The notes under the pieces are model-generated. The model ran no database searches. It saw nothing but the letters and a program-made list of their open reading frames with translations, and was not told the origin of the DNA. The translations under genes and the position numbers were made by a program. Below are positions 9,848 to 18,705 of a DNA stretch of 64,000 bases, in pieces. Positions within the stretch are counted from its first letter, which is position 1; each line of letters starts with the position of its first letter. The stretch comes from Croceicoccus hydrothermalis (GTDB taxonomy: Bacteria > Pseudomonadota > Alphaproteobacteria > Sphingomonadales > Sphingomonadaceae), in the NCBI RefSeq assembly GCF_022378335.1, contig NZ_JAIQCI010000003.1, positions 124,001 through 188,000 on the forward strand. The letters are read 5' to 3'.

Positions 9848-10599
9848 ACCATCGCCCGCTCGCCCAGCATCAACGCGGCATAGATTCCCGCGCCGCCGAG
9901 AAAGGGCAGGAACCGGCTTTCGCGATCCTCGGGAAGCTCTTCCTTCAGCACGTTCAAGGTGATGCCGCCGGCGAGGAACGCGAACAGAAAGCCCACCACC
10001 ACCGCCGGCAATGTGACGATCAGCCCGATCAGCCAGCCGGCAACCACGGCGGCCGAAATGACCCAGCGTCCCCGCGCGTCATAGGCGGCGGTATGATCCT
10101 CCCGCATGCCGAAATCGCTCGTCATGAAATGCAGGCTCATCGCCACGAAATAGAGGAGCAGCGACCACGTGCCGTATTCCTCCCGGTGCATCAGCAGATA
10201 GCCGATGAGCAGGTTGAGCAGCGCATAGCTTCCCACGTGCACCCATTCGAGGTGATCCTCGATCCTGTCGCCCTCGCCCGCCTTGCGCGAGCGGGCGCGC
10301 GACCGTTTCACCGCGCGTTCCAGCCCGTAAAACGCCGCAAGCCCGACCAGCGCCAGCGAATAGACCAGGCTTTCCGCCAGCGAATCCCCCATGCCCAGCG
10401 CGGTGGCAAAGGCCCGTTCGTGGACGCCAAGATCGGGCAAAACATGCAGGAACACATAGGACACCGCGATCCCGCCCGAAAAGGAAAGCCACCGGCTGCG
10501 CGGGGCAGCGGACAGGAATTTCAACCGCCCGATGAACAGATGGACGAGGGCGAATACCGCGACCATCGCGGCGGTCACGAAGATATCGGAATCGTGCAT
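9844..10599 (-). CDS. Multi-pass membrane protein, possibly ZIP-transporter related
   Basis: A 251-aa polytopic protein with about seven or eight hydrophobic segments, started at the ATG read from 10599. The layout is an N-terminal span, a GGIAVSYVFLHVLPDL span, a basic loop (RSRARSRK, near residues 98-110), a histidine-bearing central region with HLEWVHVGSYALLN and LHFMTSDFGMREDH, and two C-terminal spans ending in EDRESRFLPFLGG. The conserved H, E and D residues inside membrane segments recall ZIP-type metal transporters, but the classical ZIP HxxxE motif of TM4 is not obvious, so the transporter call is tentative. The gene is transcribed alone, divergent from the 6-phosphogluconolactonase gene and convergent with putP. 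Confidence 0.7.
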   Translation of the reverse strand: MHDSDIFVTAAMVAVFALVHLFIGRLKFLSAAPRSRWLSFSGGIAVSYVFLHVLPDLGVHERAFATALGMGDSLAESLVYSLALVGLAAFYGLERAVKRSRARSRKAGEGDRIEDHLEWVHVGSYALLNLLIGYLLMHREEYGTWSLLLYFVAMSLHFMTSDFGMREDHTAAYDARGRWVISAAVVAGWLIGLIVTLPAVVVGFLFAFLAGGITLNVLKEELPEDRESRFLPFLGGAGIYAALMLGERAMV

Positions 10600-10704
10600 G
10601 GCCCCTGACTGCCCCGTCCCTGCCGCGCATACAAGCCCGCCGCCCGGCTTGCGAAGCGGGGCCGTGATGACCATTTCGCGTTTGCAACGATGGAAGGACG
10701 AAGC

Positions 10705-11328
10705 ATGCTGACCGAAATCACCTATCACCACGACTGGAGCGACGAGGCCATCGCCGACTGGATGGTGGAGACGCTCTGTGCCGACCTGATGCAGCGTGAG
10801 GGAGAGGTGGCTGTGACCGTGCCGGGCGGATCGACCCCGTTTCCCATCCTCGCCGCGATGGCGGGCAAGGATCTCGACTGGGCGCGACTGGCGTTCTGGC
10901 CGGGGGACGACCGCATGGTGGACCCCGATCACGAGGCAAGCAATTTCGGCCGCCTGCGCGAGGTGCTGTCGCAGACGGATGCGAAGATCATGCCATTGGC
11001 CGAGGATAGCACGCCGCCGCATTTCGCGCTCGCCTGGCTTGGCATGGGCGGTGACGGACATGTCGCCTCGCTCTTTCCCAACACCGACCCGCGCATCGAC
11101 GATTCCCGAACCGTGCGCCGGCTCACCCCGGATCCGCTGCCGCCCGAAGCGCCTTTCGACCGGGTCACGCTGACCCTGCCGAAATTTCTCACCGCCGAAC
11201 ATCTCGTCTTCGTCATTCGCGGGGAGGAGAAGCGCACGGTTTTCGAGGCGGCGGCAAAGGGCGAGAACGACCTTCCCATCGCGCGATTGTTGCAGAATGC
11301 GCGCGCCTCGGTGACATGCTTTGCCTGA
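10705..11328 (+). CDS. pgl: 6-phosphogluconolactonase
   Basis: A 207-aa protein of the NagB/DevB fold. It hydrolyses 6-phosphogluconolactone to 6-phosphogluconate in the Entner-Doudoroff and pentose phosphate routes. Visible family motifs are VTVPGGSTPFPIL (phosphate-binding loop near residue 38), FWPGDDRMV with the conserved acidic residues, and LGMGGDGHVASLFP near 110. ATG 10705 is preferred over the in-frame ATG at 10690 because GGAAGGA sits 6-8 nt before it. At 207 aa it is slightly shorter than many homologues (220-240 aa) but complete. zwf, edd and glk are not adjacent. It overlaps or abuts the downstream Nudix gene, which suggests co-transcription. Confidence 0.9.
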   Translation: MLTEITYHHDWSDEAIADWMVETLCADLMQREGEVAVTVPGGSTPFPILAAMAGKDLDWARLAFWPGDDRMVDPDHEASNFGRLREVLSQTDAKIMPLAEDSTPPHFALAWLGMGGDGHVASLFPNTDPRIDDSRTVRRLTPDPLPPEAPFDRVTLTLPKFLTAEHLVFVIRGEEKRTVFEAAAKGENDLPIARLLQNARASVTCFA

Positions 11329-11796
11329 TGTGCCGCTGATCGGGCTGTTGCCGGCGGGGGTGCACCGGGCGGTACTGCGCGTCGCCGAACAGGCCCGGCG
11401 ATGCTGGTGGCGGCTGCGCAAGCCGACCTTGCGCGGCGTGGCCATCGCCGCGTTCGACGATAGGGGGCGCGTGCTGCTCGTGCGTCATTCCTATCGCATG
11501 CGCGACGAATGGCATCTTCCCACAGGAGGATGCCGGCGCGGCGAGGAACCGATGGAGGCCGGCATGCGCGAACTTGCCGAGGAAACCGGCCTGCGCGCCA
11601 AAAACATGCGGGAGGTGGGGACCGATTGTTTCAACCTTCACGGCGCGACGAACAATGTGACGATCCTCGCCGCCCAGACCAGCGGGGAGGCGCGGGCCGA
11701 CGGACGCGAGATCCGCGAGGTTCGCTGGACTGACCCGGCCGCGCTTCCGGCCAGCGTGCCGCAATGGGCGCGCGCCTATATCGAACGGGCGGCAGG

Positions 11797-11800
<4 letters not shown>
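11321..11800 (+). CDS. Nudix hydrolase
   Basis: A 159-aa protein. A complete Nudix box fits G-x5-E-x7-RE-L-x-EE-x-G-L at residues 69-91 and would coordinate Mg2+ for cleavage of a nucleoside diphosphate linked to X. The substrate cannot be assigned. The start is uncertain: the longest frame uses TTG 11321, overlapping the pgl stop by 8 bp, whereas GTG 11330 begins two bases after that stop and is equally plausible. A tryptophan-rich basic stretch (RRCWWRLRK, residues 26-34) precedes the Nudix fold and could touch membrane or nucleic acid. The TAA stop overlaps the dinB stop on the other strand. Confidence 0.88.
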
Positions 11801-12936
<1,136 letters not shown>

Positions 12937-13037
12937 GTCCCGTTTTAATCGGAGCGGCTCGCGCTTGCAAAAACGGACCGATGGCAAAGCGATAATGGGG
13001 CTTGTGCGAAGGGATCAAACCGGCGCAAAGGCAGGGT

Positions 13038-14276
13038 GTGACCCTTTCCAAGAAAAAACCGATCGTCCTGGGCGATGTCGAATTCGTCGCGATGCTGGCG
13101 ATGATGATGGCGCTGCAGGCGCTGGGCATCGATACGATGCTGCCCGCGCTCGGCGAGATCGCGTCGGATCTGGGGACGAGTGACCCCAATGACCGGCAGC
13201 TCGTCGTGTCGACCTATCTTCTGGGCATGGGTATCGGATCGCTGGCGTTCGGCTTTCTCGCCGATCGGTTTGGGCGCAAACCCGTTCTTCTGGGCGGGAT
13301 CGCGTGCTATTGCGCGCTGAGCTTCGCCTGCGTGCTGGCGCAGGATTTCGGCGTGATGCTGATCTTGCGTTTCTTCCACGGGGTGGTGTCGTCGGCGGGC
13401 GGCGTGGTGGCCAATGCGGTCGTGCGCGACCGGTTCGAAGGCGACCGCATGGCGCGCACCGTATCGCTCATCGCGATGGTGTTCATGATCGTGCCGATCC
13501 TGGCCCCCACGGTCGGGCAGGGGATCCTGCTCATCGCCGACTGGCGCTGGATCTTCGGACTTCTGGCGGGATTGTCTGGCATGATGTTCGTGTGGACCGG
13601 GCTGCGCCTGTCCGAAACGCTCGCGCCCGAAGACAGGCAACAATTGCAGCCGCGCCGTATCGCGCATAATTTCCGCCTCGTGCTCACCAATCGCGATGCG
13701 CTGGGTTATGTGTTCGGCGCGATGCTGGTGTTCGGCGGGCTGTATGGCTTCATCAACATGAGCGAGCAGCTCATTGGCGGGCATTTCGAGCAGGGGCGGC
13801 GTTTCCCGTTGATCTTCGGGCTGCTCGCGGTGTCGATGGCGGCGACCAATTTCATCAATTCGCGCATCGTCGAACGTTTCGGCGCCCGCCCGGTGAGCCA
13901 TGTCGCGCTGCTGATCTTCGTGGCGTCGGGCGGCGGGCAATGGGCGGCGGCGACGTTCTATCCCGATTCGCTGGCGCTGTTCCTGCCGTTCATGATGGTG
14001 AACATGGCGCTGATCGGGTTTCTCGGCGCGAATTTCAGCTCCATCGCATTGCAGCCTTTCGCGCGGATCGCGGGCTCTGCGTCGTCGCTCCAAACGTCGA
14101 TCCGGGTGGGCGGCGGCGCGCTCTTGGGCGGACTTATCGGCGCGGCCTATAACGGCACGGCGCAACCGCTCGGCGCGGCGCTTTTTCTCCTGGGCGCGAC
14201 GGGGCTCCTGCTCGTGCTCATCAGCGAGAGTTTCCGGCTTTTCCGCCGGCGCAGCGCGAAGATCGACCTCGTCTGA
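13038..14276 (+). CDS. MFS drug resistance transporter, Bcr/CflA type
   Basis: A 412-aa transporter with 12 predicted membrane spans. The sequence after TM1, IDTMLPALGEIASDLG, and the loop 2-3 motif GFLADRFGRKPV are typical of DHA1/Bcr-CflA exporters, which expel bicyclomycin, chloramphenicol-type drugs or small metabolites by proton antiport. I placed the start at GTG 13038 because AAAGG lies about 6 nt before it and the N-terminus then matches the family; the frame opens at TTG 13002. It diverges from dinB and ends 7 bp before the stop of the convergent XRE regulator, with no room for a terminator. Confidence 0.88.
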   Translation: MTLSKKKPIVLGDVEFVAMLAMMMALQALGIDTMLPALGEIASDLGTSDPNDRQLVVSTYLLGMGIGSLAFGFLADRFGRKPVLLGGIACYCALSFACVLAQDFGVMLILRFFHGVVSSAGGVVANAVVRDRFEGDRMARTVSLIAMVFMIVPILAPTVGQGILLIADWRWIFGLLAGLSGMMFVWTGLRLSETLAPEDRQQLQPRRIAHNFRLVLTNRDALGYVFGAMLVFGGLYGFINMSEQLIGGHFEQGRRFPLIFGLLAVSMAATNFINSRIVERFGARPVSHVALLIFVASGGGQWAAATFYPDSLALFLPFMMVNMALIGFLGANFSSIALQPFARIAGSASSLQTSIRVGGGALLGGLIGAAYNGTAQPLGAALFLLGATGLLLVLISESFRLFRRRSAKIDLV

Positions 14277-14283
14277 ACGCCAT

Positions 14284-15684
14284 TCAATCGGTTGCGAAGG
14301 CGAAGGGTACGCCGGTCTCGCGATTTTCATCGGGGCGCATTTCGCGGCCGATCGGCGGCGCGGCGCGGGCGATGCAATGCGGCCGGTGGCACAGGTGACA
14401 GGCAACGCCAATGGGCGTCGGTGCGATGTTCGGCCCGCGCGCATAGACCAGCCGATCGGCGTGTTCCGCCGCGCAGGCAAGCGCCACGGCCCGGACCGCA
14501 CGCGGCGCATCATGCGCCCCGCCCCCCGCCTCGACAGTTCGCGCGATGGAAAAGAACCGCTGCCCATCGGGAAGTTCGAGCGATTGCGTCACCACCTGCC
14601 CCGGCGTGCGAAAGGCCGAATGCACGTTCCACAGCGGGCACGATCCGCCCGTGCGCGCAAACGGGAACCCCGCCCCGTCGAGCCGTTTCGACACATTTCC
14701 CGCCTCGTCCACGCGCAGGAAGAAGAACGGCACGCCTTCCTCCCCGCTGCGGCCCATGGTGGTCAGGCGGTGGGCGATTTGTTCAAAGCTGCATCCGAAC
14801 AGGCGGGAGAGAACCTCGATGTCGTGCAGATGTTCGCGCGCCGCCCGTAAGAACGCGCGATACGGCATCAGCACCGCCGCGGCCCAGTAATTGGCCAGCG
14901 CGCGCCGTGCCATGCGCTGCGCATTGTCGCCGGTAAAGCGTCCCTCGGACAATTGCGCGGAAATCGCGGGCCGCGCCTCCAGCAAAGCGAGTTGCAGCGC
15001 GAGTTGATAGCGCCGGCCCGACCCGTTCAGCCTGTCGGAAATCAGCACCTGTTCGCGATGCCTGTCGTGCCAGCGCAGCGCGCCCAGCATGACCGCAGGG
15101 TCGATGAAACGCACCTTGCGCCCGTGCCTTTTGTCGAGCCTGTCCACCAGCGCGGCGAGGTCGGGCGCGCCCTTGCCCATTTCGCGCGCCGCTGCCTCCG
15201 CCGCCTCGTCCAGCAGGGGAAAGCAGTTGCGCCGCGCGGCGAGAAACGCGCGCGCCTCTCCCACCGGGTCGGGCAGCGCTTCGCCCGCCCCGTGCGCCTG
15301 CCGCTGCGCAAGCGTCATCTGTTCCTCGCTGAACGCGGTGTGGAGCCGCAGGAACGCCTCGGCAAAGCCGGGATAGCTCGTGGCGATATCCGCCATGTCG
15401 AGCGCGGGCAGGTCGATATCGGCGAACATCGGCTCACGCATGATACCCTTGAGCCGCTTGCCCAATTCCTCGCTCCCGTCGTCGGCGAGGCTGGCGATGT
15501 CGATCTTGTACGTCGCGGCCAGGCGGAGCAGCAGTTCCGCCGTGACCGGCCGCTGATTGCGTTCCATCAACGCGACATAGGATGCGCTGATCTCCAGATC
15601 CGCGGCCATGTTCGCCTGCGTCAGCCCCATGTCGCGCCGCACCCGTTTGAGGCGCGGGCCCATGAACAATGCCTTGCGTGTCAC
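14284..15684 (-). CDS. XRE-family regulator, RamB/PrpR-like, with C-terminal cysteine cluster
   Basis: A 466-aa short-chain acyl-metabolism regulator. Residues about 8-60 form an XRE helix-turn-helix (GPRLKRVRRDMGLTQANMA then ISASYVALMERNQRPVT). An ImmA/IrrE-like central domain and a DUF2083-type C-terminal domain follow. The C-terminus holds C349, C404, C429, C432 and C437, with C-x2-C-x4-C at the end. In mycobacterial PrpR such cysteines are reported to bind an Fe-S cluster; that this protein does so is inference. RamB, PrpR and relatives control isocitrate lyase and methylcitrate-cycle genes. Here the gene is divergent from aceA across 163 bp, so control of aceA and of itself is the natural prediction. 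A candidate promoter overlapping an inverted repeat lies at 15729-15757. Confidence 0.9.
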   Translation of the reverse strand: MTRKALFMGPRLKRVRRDMGLTQANMAADLEISASYVALMERNQRPVTAELLLRLAATYKIDIASLADDGSEELGKRLKGIMREPMFADIDLPALDMADIATSYPGFAEAFLRLHTAFSEEQMTLAQRQAHGAGEALPDPVGEARAFLAARRNCFPLLDEAAEAAAREMGKGAPDLAALVDRLDKRHGRKVRFIDPAVMLGALRWHDRHREQVLISDRLNGSGRRYQLALQLALLEARPAISAQLSEGRFTGDNAQRMARRALANYWAAAVLMPYRAFLRAAREHLHDIEVLSRLFGCSFEQIAHRLTTMGRSGEEGVPFFFLRVDEAGNVSKRLDGAGFPFARTGGSCPLWNVHSAFRTPGQVVTQSLELPDGQRFFSIARTVEAGGGAHDAPRAVRAVALACAAEHADRLVYARGPNIAPTPIGVACHLCHRPHCIARAAPPIGREMRPDENRETGVPFAFATD

Positions 15685-15728
15685 GATGGTTCTCCCCGGC
15701 GGCGATGGCGATGCGCTCTGTCCACAAC

Positions 15729-15757
15729 CTTACAACAATACAGGGAGCATTTGTAAA
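15729..15757 (-). promoter_or_regulatory. Candidate regulator promoter overlapped by an inverted repeat
   Basis: On the minus strand TTTACA (complement of 15752-15757) and TGTAAG (complement of 15729-15734) are spaced by 17 bp, a plausible promoter for the XRE regulator. The same bases contain the inverted repeat TTACAA (15730-15735) and TTGTAA (15751-15756). An operator overlapping the promoter would fit autoregulation. A consensus-like TTGACA (15760-15765) on the plus strand points toward aceA, but I see no good -10 for it. Confidence 0.4.
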
Positions 15758-15847
15758 GTTTGACATGGTGACACCGCACCCGATGTCGCCGTCGCTCGCA
15801 TGCAGGCATCACCCTGGACAGACACAGGATTTACCGAGGAATCGATC

Positions 15848-17443
15848 ATGGGCTATCAGAACACAATCGCCGGTTTGCAGGACACGATCGCCGGCAATGG
15901 CGCGCCGTGGACCGCCATCGATGCGCAGAGCGCGGCCCGCATGCGCCTGCAGAACCGATTCCGCACCGGGCTGGACATTGCACGGCATACCGCCGCCGTC
16001 ATGCGCCGCGACATGGCCGCCTACGATGCCGACCCGTCGCAATATACGCAGTCGCTGGGCTGCTGGCACGGGTTCATCGCGCAACAGAAGATGATCAGCA
16101 TCAAGAAGCATTTCGGCAGCATGAAGGGGCGCTACCTCTACCTTTCCGGCTGGATGGTCGCCGCCTTGCGCAGCGAATTCGGCCCGCTTCCGGATCAGTC
16201 GATGCATGAAAAGACGACCGTTCCCGCGCTGATCGAGGAGATCTACACCTTCCTGAAGCAGGCCGATGCGCGCGAGCTCGGCATGATGTTTCGCGATCTC
16301 GACACCGCGCGCGAGGGCGGCGACACGGTCGAGGCGAAGCGGCTCGAACATGCCATCGACAATTACGAAAGCCACGTCGTGCCCATCATCGCCGACATCG
16401 ACGCAGGCTTCGGCAATGCGGAGGCGACCTATCTCCTTGCCAAGCAGATGATCGAGGCGGGCGTCTGCGCGCTGCAGATCGAGAACCAGGTTTCGGACGA
16501 GAAGCAGTGCGGCCACCAGGACGGCAAGGTTACCGTCCCGCACGAGGATTTTTTGCAGAAGATCCGCGCGATCCGTTACGCGTTCCTCGAAATGGGCGTG
16601 GATGACGGGATCATCGTCGCGCGCACCGATTCGCTGGGCGCCGGGCTGACGAAGCAGATCGCCTATACGCGGGAGGAAGGCGATCTGGGCGATCAGTACA
16701 ACAGCTTCCTCGATTGCGAGGAGGTCGATCCCGCCAGCATCCGCAACGGGGACGTCTTCCTCAGCCGCGATGGAAAGCTGCTGCGCCCGCGCCGCCTGCC
16801 GTCGAACCTGTATCAGTTCCGCGCCGGATCGGGGGAGGACCGCGTCGTGCTCGACTGCATCACCAGCCTTCAGAACGGCGCCGACCTGCTCTGGATCGAG
16901 ACGGAGAAGCCGCATGTCGAACAGATCGCCGGCATGGTCGACCGCATCCGCGAGGTCGTGCCCGATGCAAAGCTGGTCTACAACAATTCGCCCAGCTTCA
17001 ACTGGACGCTGAACTTCCGTCAGCAGGTGTTCGATGCGTGGGAGGCCGACGGCCGCGATGTCGCGCAATACGACCGCGCCCGGTTGATGAGCGCGGATTA
17101 CGACGCGACCGAGCTTGCCGCCGAAGCGGACGAGAAGATCCGCACGTTCCAACGCGACGCGGCGGCGCGGGCCGGCATTTTCCATCACCTGATCACCTTG
17201 CCGACCTATCACACCGCGGCCTTGTCGACCGACAATCTGGCGCGCGAATATTTCGGCGAGGCAGGGATGCTCGGCTATGTGAAGGGGGTGCAGCGCAAGG
17301 AAATCCGCGAGGGTATCGCCTGTGTGAAGCATCAGAACATGTCGGGCAGCGACATCGGCGACGATCACAAGGACTATTTCGCGGGCGAGGCCGCGTTGAA
17401 GGCCGGCGGCGCCAATAACACCATGAACCAATTCGCCGCATAA
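15848..17443 (+). CDS. aceA: Isocitrate lyase
   Basis: A 531-aa enzyme that splits isocitrate into glyoxylate and succinate, the first committed step of the glyoxylate shunt for growth on acetate and fatty acids. The catalytic signature is K219-Q220-C221-G222-H223, where most bacterial enzymes have KKCGH. IADIDAGFGNAEATYLLAKQMIEAGVCALQIENQ is the Mg2+/substrate-binding strand region. The 531-aa length is that of the long form seen in Pseudomonas aeruginosa rather than the 430-aa E. coli form. ATG 15848 has GAGGAA 7 nt upstream; the frame extends to 15800 without support. A 54-aa gene follows 23 bp later and a strong terminator closes the unit. Malate synthase is not in the window. Confidence 0.97.
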   Translation: MGYQNTIAGLQDTIAGNGAPWTAIDAQSAARMRLQNRFRTGLDIARHTAAVMRRDMAAYDADPSQYTQSLGCWHGFIAQQKMISIKKHFGSMKGRYLYLSGWMVAALRSEFGPLPDQSMHEKTTVPALIEEIYTFLKQADARELGMMFRDLDTAREGGDTVEAKRLEHAIDNYESHVVPIIADIDAGFGNAEATYLLAKQMIEAGVCALQIENQVSDEKQCGHQDGKVTVPHEDFLQKIRAIRYAFLEMGVDDGIIVARTDSLGAGLTKQIAYTREEGDLGDQYNSFLDCEEVDPASIRNGDVFLSRDGKLLRPRRLPSNLYQFRAGSGEDRVVLDCITSLQNGADLLWIETEKPHVEQIAGMVDRIREVVPDAKLVYNNSPSFNWTLNFRQQVFDAWEADGRDVAQYDRARLMSADYDATELAAEADEKIRTFQRDAAARAGIFHHLITLPTYHTAALSTDNLAREYFGEAGMLGYVKGVQRKEIREGIACVKHQNMSGSDIGDDHKDYFAGEAALKAGGANNTMNQFAA

Positions 17444-17466
17444 GGCACAGCGAAGGAGAGACCATC

Positions 17467-17631
17467 ATGAGCGACGACATCAAGACCGCCGAACGCCCCC
17501 GTGCGATTTTCTCGAACTCCGATTTTCCCTTACTGAAAACCGCGGTTGCCGCCTATGCCCGCAATTGCGAGGATCCGGCGGAATCGCAGAAATACGCCAA
17601 TTTGCTGCACCGGCTCGGCCGCGCGGGATAA
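17467..17631 (+). CDS. Small conserved-looking protein in the aceA operon (54 aa)
   Basis: A 54-aa ORF starting at ATG 17467 with a good ribosome-binding site (GAAGGAGAG, about 6 nt spacing), 23 bp after aceA and before the operon terminator. The sequence is soluble: a short charged N-terminus with ERPRAIFSNSDFPLLKTAVAAYARN, then EDPAESQKYANLLHRLGRAG, which reads as two short helices. No cysteine pair, signal peptide or membrane span is present. I do not recognise a family with certainty. Codon choice is like that of neighbouring genes. Its position suggests a role linked to glyoxylate-shunt growth, but that is inference from position only. Confidence 0.75.
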   Translation: MSDDIKTAERPRAIFSNSDFPLLKTAVAAYARNCEDPAESQKYANLLHRLGRAG

Positions 17632-17684
17632 GAGGGCGAAAACCCCCACCGCATGAGGCGTATCCTTGGGAGAGGATGCCCCCA

Positions 17685-17776
17685 CCGTTGCACGACAGCG
17701 CGCGAACCGCCCGGGTTCGCGCGCTGTTTCTTTAGCGCTTCGACGGGGGCAACGGGATTATTTCGCCGTTGCACGA
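17685..17776. repeat. 11-bp direct repeat flanking the aceA terminator
   Basis: CCGTTGCACGA occurs at 17685-17695 and again at 17766-17776, in the 303-bp stretch (17632-17934) between the 54-aa gene and sapC. Apart from this pair and the terminator I see nothing in that stretch; the open frames crossing it look non-coding. Confidence 0.4.
17695..17733 (+). terminator. Strong intrinsic terminator of the aceA operon
   Basis: A perfect 14-bp inverted repeat (17695-17708 and 17714-17727) with a 5-nt loop GCCCG, followed by TTTCTTT. It is the longest perfect stem beside the one at 60961 in this window. Confidence 0.92.
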
Positions 17777-17934
17777 ATTCACCGCTGACGAAGCGGGGGC
17801 GGATATGCTTTACGCAGGGGCGCTCCCCGGTTCGGGCACGAATGGCCGCCGCGTCCGTTCGCTGTTCGACCGCCCCTTTCCCGCGCCCGCCGGACACCGG
17901 CATCGCGGGACCAACAGATGCGAGAAAGCCCGAC

Positions 17935-18660
17935 ATGACCAGCCCCTCCCCCCTCGACCCTGTGACTCATCGCGATCTTCGCGTGCGGACCGGCGTGTCC
18001 GACGATCTTGGCGATGGCATCATGGCCTGTCTCGCCGTGCCGAGCGAGTTTCGCCGGGTGCAGGATTGCTTCCCCATTCTCTTCCGCCTCGACGTGGAAC
18101 GCGACAGTTTCGATGCGATCGCGCTGTTCGGATTCGAGGCCGGGGAAAACCTGTTCGTCGAAAACGGCGAATGGGACGCATCGTACAAGCCGCTCGCCCT
18201 GGATGTGCAGCCGTTCCTGATCGGACGGTCGGGCGATGGCGATAATCGCGACGAGTTGCAGGTCGACTCCGCCCATCCCCGCATCGTCGGCGCGGACGAG
18301 GCGCAGGGCGTGCGCGTGTTCGACGACGATGGCGCGGCGACCCCGTTCCTGGATTCGGTGCGCGAAAAACTGGCCGCGCTCGACGCGGGCTATCGCGATT
18401 CGTCGGGGTTCTTCGATGCGCTGCGGCGGCACGACCTGCTCGAACCGTTCACGCTCGACATCACCTTCGCCGATGGCAGCGTGCAGCGGCTGGACGGCTA
18501 TCACGCCATTAACGAGGAGCGCCTGCGCCTGCTCGACGGGGCGGGGCTTGGCGGGCTTCACATCGACGGGCACCTCGAACCGCTGTTCATGGCGCTGGCG
18601 TCGCTGTCGCGGATCGGGGCGCTGATCGACAGGCGCAATGCGCGGATCGCGGCTGGCTGA
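17935..18660 (+). CDS. SapC family protein
   Basis: A 241-aa soluble protein. The N-terminal half contains VPSEFRRVQDCFPILFRLD and the central part GFEAGENLFVENGEWDASYKPLALDVQPFLIG, both close to the SapC-family consensus (named after a Campylobacter S-layer-associated protein). The C-terminal part has the family ITFADGSVQRLDGYHAINEERL. The biochemical role is unknown. In sphingomonads and xanthomonads such genes often sit beside TonB receptors and tryptophan halogenases; here it is alone between the aceA operon and an efflux operon. The start is ATG 17935; the frame is open further upstream, but that part reads through the aceA terminator. Confidence 0.88.
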   Translation: MTSPSPLDPVTHRDLRVRTGVSDDLGDGIMACLAVPSEFRRVQDCFPILFRLDVERDSFDAIALFGFEAGENLFVENGEWDASYKPLALDVQPFLIGRSGDGDNRDELQVDSAHPRIVGADEAQGVRVFDDDGAATPFLDSVREKLAALDAGYRDSSGFFDALRRHDLLEPFTLDITFADGSVQRLDGYHAINEERLRLLDGAGLGGLHIDGHLEPLFMALASLSRIGALIDRRNARIAAG

Positions 18661-18670
18661 AGTCTTGGCG

Positions 18671-18698
18671 AAAGGGGAACGCGGCAAACGCGCCCCTT
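18671..18698 (-). terminator. Probable terminator of the RND efflux operon
   Basis: On the minus strand AAGGGG, CGCG, a GC-rich loop, CGCG, a 2-nt bulge and CCCCTT form a hairpin followed by TTT, 8 bp beyond the oprM stop. The weak T tract lowers confidence. It may also act on the convergent sapC transcript. Confidence 0.5.
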
Positions 18699-18705
18699 CA
18701 CCGGT

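Noticed and set aside
12937..13037. LexA/SOS box controlling dinB
   Set aside because: No GTTC-N7-GTTC-type alphaproteobacterial LexA motif is visible in the dinB upstream region.
15809..17431. A 540-codon frame antisense to aceA
   Set aside because: Reverse of a highly conserved enzyme; no ribosome-binding site or family pattern.
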